Shown: in pieces, positions 59,109-64,000 of the stretch
Layout of the letters: every line of letters starts with the position of its first letter
Numbering within the stretch: the stretch's first letter is position 1
Assembly: GCF_041435015.1 (NCBI RefSeq)
Contig: NZ_CP107989.1
Location: 1,054,001 to 1,118,000 of the forward strand
DNA from: Streptomyces canus
GTDB lineage: Bacteria; Actinomycetota; Actinomycetes; Streptomycetales; Streptomycetaceae
Direction: 5' to 3'
Length of the DNA stretch: 64,000 nucleotides
Program-made: the position numbers and the translations under genes
The notes under the pieces: generated by a model
Told to the model about the DNA's origin: nothing
Databases searched by the model: none
Seen by the model: only the letters and a program-made list of their open reading frames with translations

Positions 59109-60304
59109 CGTGCCGGACGGCACGGAACCCACAGCGGATGACTGGTGTGACAGAAGCTCTACGTCGACCCCGCCCGACGCACGCGGTACGGGAGGAGGCA
59201 CATGCCGTCGGCCGGGCGGCCCGTGCCGCCTGCCGTGGGCCCGGGCGGGAACGCGATCTGCTGGTGCAGTCGCTCAAGGCCTCGGCCGCCGCGATCCTCT
59301 CCTGGCTCGTGGCGGGCGTGTGGATGGGCGATCCGATGGCCCTGATGGCGCCCTGGGTGGCGGTGGTGCTGGTGCAGGCCACCGTGTACAGCTCGCTGAT
59401 GCAGGCCGCTCGGCAGTTCACGGCGATCTGCGCCGGGGCGCTGCTGGCGTCCCTGGCGCTGGCCGTCACCGGGAACACGCTGGGCGCCGTGGCGCTGTCC
59501 GTACCGCTGCTGATGCTGCTGGCGAACTGGCCGCGCTTCGGCGACCAGGGGATCTACGGCGCCACCACCGCGCTGTTCACCCTCGCCACCGGCGCCGCCG
59601 ACGCCTTTGCCGTCGGCCACCGGGTGGGTCAGGCCGCGCTCGGCGCGGTCATCGGTATCGCCGTGAACGCCTTCGTGCTTCCGCCGATCCATCTGCGGGA
59701 CGTGCGGGAGAACCTCGCGGCGCTGGCCCGGGAGGCGGGCGACGTGCTGCACACCGTGTCCGGTGACCTGCGGGACGGCGAGTGGGACGCGCAGGGCTGG
59801 TCGCACGCCTCGGCCCGTCTGGAGCGCCGGCTGGACGCGCTGCGGTCCGCGCGTGGCTGGAGCCGGGAGAGCCTGCGTCTGACCGCCGCCCCGCGGCGTG
59901 CCGTACGGCGGCTTCCCGCGTCGGTCCCACCGGAGCAGGACGACGAGCGCTGGAGCCGTGTCACCGGGCACATCCGCGCGCTCACCCGGACCCTGGCCGT
60001 GGCCGCCGACGACGGTCGCGCCCCCGCGCCACCCACCAGGCCGGCGCTGGACGCGTACGCCGACCTCCTGCAGCTGATCGGCGACGCCTGTCACGCGGAG
60101 AGCGACCGGCTGTTGACGGCCGACGAAGCGGCCCGTCCGGACGACCATGCCGAGTCGGCGATGCGGGAGTTGCGCGGACAGCTGCAGGACGGTCTGCGGG
60201 AGCACGCCGGGCAGGGGGGCGACGGCACGACGGTGCTGGGGAGCCTGCTCCTGCAGGCCGAGAACCTGTGGAGCGAGACCGTTCCGACCGGTCGTCACGG
60301 GTGA
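59105..60304 (+). CDS. FUSC/aromatic-acid-exporter-like membrane protein
   Basis: A 399-residue protein. About six helices occupy residues 55-190 (AILSWLVAGVWMGDPMALMA, TAICAGALLASLALAV, HRVGQAALGAVIGIAVNAFV), followed by a long coiled, charged cytosolic half. This is the half-size FUSC/ArAE pattern. Relatives export aromatic acids or have unknown roles. The ATG at 59105 overlaps the HAD stop (4 bp), so the two genes are translationally coupled. Confidence 0.85.
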   Translation: MTCRTARNPQRMTGVTEALRRPRPTHAVREEAHAVGRAARAACRGPGRERDLLVQSLKASAAAILSWLVAGVWMGDPMALMAPWVAVVLVQATVYSSLMQAARQFTAICAGALLASLALAVTGNTLGAVALSVPLLMLLANWPRFGDQGIYGATTALFTLATGAADAFAVGHRVGQAALGAVIGIAVNAFVLPPIHLRDVRENLAALAREAGDVLHTVSGDLRDGEWDAQGWSHASARLERRLDALRSARGWSRESLRLTAAPRRAVRRLPASVPPEQDDERWSRVTGHIRALTRTLAVAADDGRAPAPPTRPALDAYADLLQLIGDACHAESDRLLTADEAARPDDHAESAMRELRGQLQDGLREHAGQGGDGTTVLGSLLLQAENLWSETVPTGRHG

Positions 60305-60326
60305 CACAGCTCACCCGGGAATGCCC

Positions 60327-60532
60327 TCAACGGCGGAACACCACAAGGTGGTTGCCCGTTGAACAGACCGTGGGTACGGACGGGACAGTGTCCCCGGGCC
60401 TCACCTTTTGCCCACAGGGACGATCGTTCGGCTGAAGCCCTGTGGAGCCTTTCGCCGAGAGGCGACCGCCGTCCGTACCCACCGCTCGACCGCCCCGACC
60501 GTGATTCCCCCGTCCGGTCGGGGCTTCCTCTT
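60327..60532 (+). ncRNA. Candidate structured small RNA
   Basis: Between the FUSC and SDR genes lie nested stems: TCAACGG (60327-60333) with CCGTTGA (60356-60362) enclosing ACCAC-AAG-GTGGT; a 14-bp perfect stem GTGGGTACGGACGG (60370-60383) with 60469-60482; inside it CCACAGGG (60412-60419) with CCCTGTGG (60438-60445) and TCGCC-GAGA-GGCGA (60452-60465). An intrinsic terminator follows at once. No ORF fits. This is what a small regulatory RNA would look like, but I cannot match it to a known family, and the promoter is not clear. Confidence 0.5.
60492..60524 (+). terminator. Intrinsic terminator
   Basis: GCCCCGACCG-N13-CGGTCGGGGC, a 10-bp perfect stem followed by TTCCTCTT. It ends the structured region and may also terminate the HAD-FUSC transcript. 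Confidence 0.85.
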
Positions 60533-60600
60533 GTCCGGGCCCGTGCCCCGGGTGGCGTGGGCTTGACTTCGAGAGCACTCCAATTCGTAGCGTTCCCGTC

Positions 60601-61560
60601 ATGAGCACTGCACAGCACAAGATCGGTTCGGGGTTCGGCGCCCACAGCACCGCCGACGACGTCCTCTCGGGCATCGACCTGTCCGGCAAGCTCGCCATCG
60701 TCACCGGCGGCTACTCGGGGCTCGGTCTGGAGACCACCCGTGCGCTCACGAAGGCGGGCGCCCGGGTCGTCGTCCCGGCCCGGCGTCCCGACACCGCCTG
60801 GAAGGCCCTGGCCGGCCTCGACGGTGTCGAACTGGACGAGCTCGATCTCGGCGACCTGGAGAGCGTGCGCGCCTTCGCCGAGCGGTTCCTCGACTCGGGC
60901 CGCGCGGTCGACTTCGTCATCGACAGCGCCGGGATCATGGCCTGCCCGGAGACGCGGGTCGGGCCCGGCTGGGAGGCGCAGTTCGCGACCAACCACCTCG
61001 GTCACTTCGCGCTGGTCAACCGGCTGTGGCCGGCGATCGAGCGCGGCGGCGCCCGCGTGGTCTCGGTGTCCTCGCGTGCCCACCACTTCTCCGGGATGCG
61101 CTGGGACGACGTCCACTGGCGGACCGGCTACGACAAGTGGCAGGCCTACGGCCAGGCCAAGACGGCGAACGTCCTGTTCGCCGTCCACCTCGACAAGCTC
61201 GGCGCCGACCGCGGTGTGCGGGCCTTCTCGCTCCACCCGGGCGGCATCCTCACCCCGTTGCAGCGCCACCTGCCCAAGGCGGAGATGGTGGAGCGCGGCT
61301 GGATCGACGAGCAGGGCAACGTGCTCAACCCCTCGGGCTTCAAGAGCCCGGAGCAGGGCGCGGCCACGCAGGTGTGGGCGGCGACCTCGCCCCAGCCGGC
61401 CGGGATGGGCGGGGTCTACCTGGAGGACTGCGACATCGCCGAGGCCGCCGTCGACGGCGACGAGACCAGCGGCGTCAGGGCGTGGGCGACCGACCCGGAG
61501 CAGGCGGAGCGCCTGTGGACCCTGTCGGCGGAGCTCACGGGCGTGAACGCGTTCGCCTGA
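60601..61560 (+). CDS. SDR-family oxidoreductase (retinol-dehydrogenase-like)
   Basis: A 319-residue SDR. The cofactor loop is IVTGGYSGLGLETTRAL, the Asn in DSAGIM, the Ser in VSVSSRAHHF, and the catalytic Y183/K187 in KWQAYGQAKTANVLFA. The C-terminal half matches the WW-domain oxidoreductase/retinol dehydrogenase-like group. Substrate unknown, probably a lipid or quinone. Confidence 0.92.
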   Translation: MSTAQHKIGSGFGAHSTADDVLSGIDLSGKLAIVTGGYSGLGLETTRALTKAGARVVVPARRPDTAWKALAGLDGVELDELDLGDLESVRAFAERFLDSGRAVDFVIDSAGIMACPETRVGPGWEAQFATNHLGHFALVNRLWPAIERGGARVVSVSSRAHHFSGMRWDDVHWRTGYDKWQAYGQAKTANVLFAVHLDKLGADRGVRAFSLHPGGILTPLQRHLPKAEMVERGWIDEQGNVLNPSGFKSPEQGAATQVWAATSPQPAGMGGVYLEDCDIAEAAVDGDETSGVRAWATDPEQAERLWTLSAELTGVNAFA

Positions 61561-61566
61561 GCCGTC

Positions 61567-61770
61567 GGGACGTCCGGGGTGGGGATCACCGGGGCGCTTT
61601 GACACGGCCGGCGTGGGCATCGCCAGGACGCTTCGACACGGCCGGCGTGGGCATCGCCAGGACGCGGCCGGCGCCTGGACCTCCCGAGCCCCTTCGGCAC
61701 GGTCGGCGCCTGGCCCCCCCAAGCCCCTCGGCACGATCCGCACCTGGGCCCCCGGGCCCTCGGGACGATC
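61567..61770. repeat. Degenerate ~34-bp tandem repeat
   Basis: After the SDR stop, units based on GACACGGCCGGCGTGGGCAT-CGCCAGGACGC-TT recur at about 34-bp spacing. The copies at 61601 and 61635 are identical over 31 bp; further copies before and after are degenerate. No ORF fits. Confidence 0.65.
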
Positions 61771-61839
61771 GGTGTGCCGAGGACGAGGCGTCGAGATACT
61801 CAGCCGCTCCTCGGGAGGTCCCCGGGCCGCCGCCAGGCG

Positions 61840-62496
61840 TTACGCCGCGTCGAGTTCCTTCGCGCCGTACAGCGCAGCGGGCGCGCCGGTCTCCAGAGCC
61901 CAGTAGCGGTCGCCGTAGGACCAGTGCCACCACTCGGTCGGGTAGTTGACGAGGCCCGCCGCGCTCAGCGCCTGGCCCAGCACGGCCCGGTTGGTCTTGG
62001 CCTCCTCGGTGATGTTGCCGGCGCCCGTGTAGCAGGCGCCGTCGCTCTCCTCCGGATTGGCGTTCATGGCGGTGCCCAGGTCGAGTTCGCGGCCGTCGGC
62101 GTCGGTGAGGGTGAGGTCGACGGCCGCGCCGGCACTGTGCGGGGCTATCTCGGGCGGGGAGACATAGCGGCTGGCCGCGCTGCGGATCCGGTCGGCGGAC
62201 CAGTCCGGGTGGGCGGCGCGCAGTCCGTCGGCGTACGTCTCGAAGTAGTGCCGCTGGAGGGCGGGCGGCCGGTACCCCTCGACGAAGAGCAGGCGCAGGC
62301 CGTCGGGCAGCAGAGCCTGCGCCCGGAGCAGCCGGTCGAGGACACCCTGGCGCAGATGGACCTCGGCACCCCGGGAGTCCTCGTGCTTGCGGTCGTCGAC
62401 GCGGAGGTGGGCGCGGACGTCCACGAGGGGTTCGCCGTTCTCCTCGACGGGGACGGCGGCGACACGGGCGTCGGACATCAGGATGATCTCACTCAT
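61840..62496 (-). CDS. D-Ala-D-Ala dipeptidase-like M15 metallopeptidase (VanX type)
   Basis: A 218-residue zinc peptidase. Zinc ligands H120 and D127 in PHSAGAAVDLTL and H191 in TEWWHW are present, with catalytic E188 and the R76 of GYRPPALQ. This is the full VanX/DdpX active site. VanX-type enzymes cleave D-Ala-D-Ala, in glycopeptide resistance or in peptidoglycan recycling. No VanH/VanA genes are close. The ATG at 62496 follows a minisatellite. Confidence 0.92.
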   Translation of the reverse strand: MSEIILMSDARVAAVPVEENGEPLVDVRAHLRVDDRKHEDSRGAEVHLRQGVLDRLLRAQALLPDGLRLLFVEGYRPPALQRHYFETYADGLRAAHPDWSADRIRSAASRYVSPPEIAPHSAGAAVDLTLTDADGRELDLGTAMNANPEESDGACYTGAGNITEEAKTNRAVLGQALSAAGLVNYPTEWWHWSYGDRYWALETGAPAALYGAKELDAA

Positions 62497-62530
62497 GGGG
62501 TGATCATCTCGTGGCCGCGGACCGTGCCGT

Positions 62531-62593
62531 GCACCGCGTGCACCGCGTGCACCGCGTGCACCGCGTGCACCGCGTGCTCCGCGTGCGTCGCGG
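62531..62593. repeat. 9-bp minisatellite
   Basis: Five perfect copies of GCACCGCGT, then GCTCCGCGT and GCGTCGCGG, seven units in all, 35 bp upstream of the VanX-type start in the gap to the epimerase gene. Confidence 0.85.
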
Positions 62594-62644
62594 GGGGTCG
62601 GGTACTCGGGGGTTCCCGCCCCAGCGGCCCGAAGGGAGCCGAAC

Positions 62645-63673
62645 GTGAGCACTTCAACCGGAAGCAGGATCGTGGTCACGGGCGCCACCGGCAACGTGGG
62701 AACCAGCGTGGTGCGCCTTCTCTCCGAGGATCCGGAGGTCGGCTCCGTACGGGGCCTGGCCCGGCGGATCCCGGACTGGTCGCCCGCACGGACCGAGTGG
62801 TCCGCGGTCGACCTGGCATCGGAACGGACCGATCTGACCGAGGAGTTCGCGGGCGCCGACGCGGTGGTCCATCTGGCGTGGGCGTTCCAGCCGACGCACG
62901 ACCCGGCGATGACCTGGCGCACCAACGTCCTCGGCTCGATCCGGGTGTTCGAGGCGGTCGCGGCGGCCAAGGTGCCGGTGCTGGTGCACGCGTCGTCCGT
63001 GGGTGCCTACTCTCCGGGTCCGAAGGAGCACGCGGTGGACGAGTCGTGGCCGACGCACGGCTGGCCGGACGCCGCGTACTGCCGGGAGAAGGCGTATCTG
63101 GAGCGCGCCCTGGACACCTTCGAGCGCGACCACCCCGCCGTCCGGGTCGTACGGATGCGTCCGGCGTTCCTCTTCAAGCGGGAGTCGGCGAGCGAGCAGC
63201 GCCGCATCTTCGGCGGCCGTTTCCTGCCGGGCCAGCTGGCCCGGCCCGATCTGCTGCGCTTCCTCCCCGACGTTCCCGGTCTGCGGGTGCAGGCACTGCA
63301 CACCGACGACGCCGCTCAGGCCTACGCACTGGCGGTGCGCTCGGACGTGAGGGGCGCCTTCAACCTGGCGGGCGAGCCGACGGTCGATGCCGAGCTGCTG
63401 GCCGGGATGCTCGACGCCCGTCCCGTACGGCTGCCGCGCACCGCGGCCCGCTCGGCGATCGCGGCCGCGTGGGGCCTGCATCTGCTGCCCGCGTCCCCGC
63501 ATCTGTTCGACGCGGTCCTGCGGCTGCCCCTGATGGACTGCACGCGTGCGCGTACGGAACTCGGCTGGCACCCGGAGCACACGGCGACCGAGGTGCTGGA
63601 GGAGTTCCTGCACGGGATGCAGCAGGGCGCGGGAGCGCGGACGGAGCCGATGAAGGGCCGCAAGGTCGGCTGA
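62645..63673 (+). CDS. NAD-dependent epimerase/dehydratase (extended SDR)
   Basis: A 342-residue extended SDR. The Rossmann loop is VTGATGNVGTSVV, the active-site Tyr/Lys are Y145 and K149 in YCREK, and the C-terminal part (LHTDDAAQAYALAVRSDVRG, FNLAGEPTVDAE) is of the NAD(P)-dependent nucleoside-sugar epimerase type. Starts at GTG 62645. Substrate unknown. Confidence 0.92.
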   Translation: MSTSTGSRIVVTGATGNVGTSVVRLLSEDPEVGSVRGLARRIPDWSPARTEWSAVDLASERTDLTEEFAGADAVVHLAWAFQPTHDPAMTWRTNVLGSIRVFEAVAAAKVPVLVHASSVGAYSPGPKEHAVDESWPTHGWPDAAYCREKAYLERALDTFERDHPAVRVVRMRPAFLFKRESASEQRRIFGGRFLPGQLARPDLLRFLPDVPGLRVQALHTDDAAQAYALAVRSDVRGAFNLAGEPTVDAELLAGMLDARPVRLPRTAARSAIAAAWGLHLLPASPHLFDAVLRLPLMDCTRARTELGWHPEHTATEVLEEFLHGMQQGAGARTEPMKGRKVG

Positions 63674-63694
63674 GCGGCCCCTGCGGCCCAGGCG

Positions 63695-63940
63695 TCAGCC
63701 GGTGGACTCCTCGGCTCCCGGGTGCTCGGGGTGCACGGTGTCCGACCGCGTCGCTCCCTGCCGGCCGGTGCCCGCCTCATCGGTGTCGGGGACGGCCTCG
63801 GGCTCGTCGTCGGTACCGGGCCTCTTGTCCGGGACGTCGGCGACCTCCCAGGGGTCCTCGCCCTCGCCCGCCTGCTGGTCCGGCAGATCCCGCGGGACGG
63901 GGTCACCGTTCTCGCCGGGCGCTTCTTGACGGTGGTCCAC
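63695..63940 (-). CDS. Acidic hypothetical protein
   Basis: An 81-residue, strongly acidic and Pro/Gly-rich protein (DDEPEAVPDTDEAGTGRQGA) with no predicted domain, likely disordered. The GTG at 63940 has GGAGG 5 nt upstream. No function can be assigned. Confidence 0.6.
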   Translation of the reverse strand: MDHRQEAPGENGDPVPRDLPDQQAGEGEDPWEVADVPDKRPGTDDEPEAVPDTDEAGTGRQGATRSDTVHPEHPGAEESTG

Positions 63941-64000
63941 GGCGTCCTCCCTTCGCGTTCATGGCGGGAGCGCGAGTACCTCCGCGCAGGTCGGCGAAAC

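Noticed and set aside
56382..59201. A 939-codon minus-strand frame
   Set aside because: Only the part up to 57191 is a real SDR; the rest is antisense to the PHP and HAD genes.
60327..60532. tRNA, 6S or SRP RNA
   Set aside because: No cloverleaf, no GGAAG-type SRP loop and no single long rod; so only a generic structured RNA is claimed.
61567..61770. CRISPR-like spaced repeats
   Set aside because: The units are directly adjacent and degenerate; there are no spacers or cas genes.
62531..62593. CRISPR array
   Set aside because: Units of 9 bp without spacers; a minisatellite, not CRISPR.

Overview
The window looks like a piece of a Streptomyces (or very close actinomycete) chromosome. Base composition is about 70% GC with GC-rich third codon positions, GTG starts are common, and GGAGG-type ribosome binding sites are clear. 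The gene set is also typical: a Streptomyces subtilisin-inhibitor protein, a SpoIIE-type phosphatase and STAS protein, sigma factors of ECF type with C-terminal extensions, a canonical 14-bp CebR box, several TetR/MarR/AraC regulators and two actinobacterial P450s. I see no rRNA, tRNA, CRISPR array, insertion sequence or integrase. The segment is dense, mostly single genes or two- to six-gene operons, and reads as accessory or arm-like housekeeping-plus-adaptation content rather than one large cluster.

Layout. 0-6.3 kb: a partial SRPBCC gene divergent from an MFS exporter across two TetR-like palindromes, a Ppx/GppA-like protein, a three-gene iron-themed operon (haem-oxygenase-like diiron protein, HemK-type methyltransferase, CDGSH protein), a decayed STAS gene and a secreted protease inhibitor with Lys at P1. 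6.6-11 kb: a small putative DNA-binding protein, an alpha/beta hydrolase, an FMN-dependent lactate oxidase-type enzyme, and the first of two membrane proteins that join a sigma-like region, a zinc-finger region, one membrane helix and a ricin lectin. 11.5-15 kb: a Fic/Doc-type toxin-antitoxin pair and an ECF41-type sigma factor translationally coupled to an orphan cytochrome b. 14.8-20.3 kb: a secreted GH9 cellulase under a CebR box and a Tat-exported GH2 enzyme. 20.5-27 kb: a PAS/GAF/phosphatase/ATPase sensor, a lipoprotein, an ArsB/SLC13-type permease and the second sigma-like/ricin paralogue with a Gly-Tyr tail.

27-45 kb: many regulator-enzyme pairs: AraC with a phytanoyl-CoA-type dioxygenase, TetR with an NTF2-like protein, P450 plus a damaged ferredoxin, a Ddn-type F420 reductase, a CDF metal exporter, a glutathionyl-hydroquinone reductase, a DUF1304-TetR operon, a GlxA-like regulator with a quinone oxidoreductase, and MarR with an aldehyde and an alcohol dehydrogenase. 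In most of these the intergenic gap holds a near-perfect inverted repeat that is a likely operator. Three decayed genes (STAS, ECF sigma, GNAT) lie in this part or further left.

45-64 kb: PRPP synthetase, a tetracycline-type ribosomal protection GTPase with a possible leader ORF, a P450 with an altered ExxR motif, a six-gene Mrp-type cation antiporter operon without an MrpA antiporter module, VanZ- and VanX-type cell-envelope proteins, a GH16-ricin glucanase with a clear promoter, a PHP/HAD/FUSC run followed by a strongly structured intergenic region that may encode a small RNA, two SDR enzymes, an epimerase, and two tandem repeats. The most interesting items are the two sigma-like/ricin fusion proteins, the ECF41-cytochrome b coupling, the diiron-methyltransferase-CDGSH operon, the MrpA-less antiporter, the candidate structured RNA, and the loss of key residues in the ferredoxin, the P450 and the Fic toxin.
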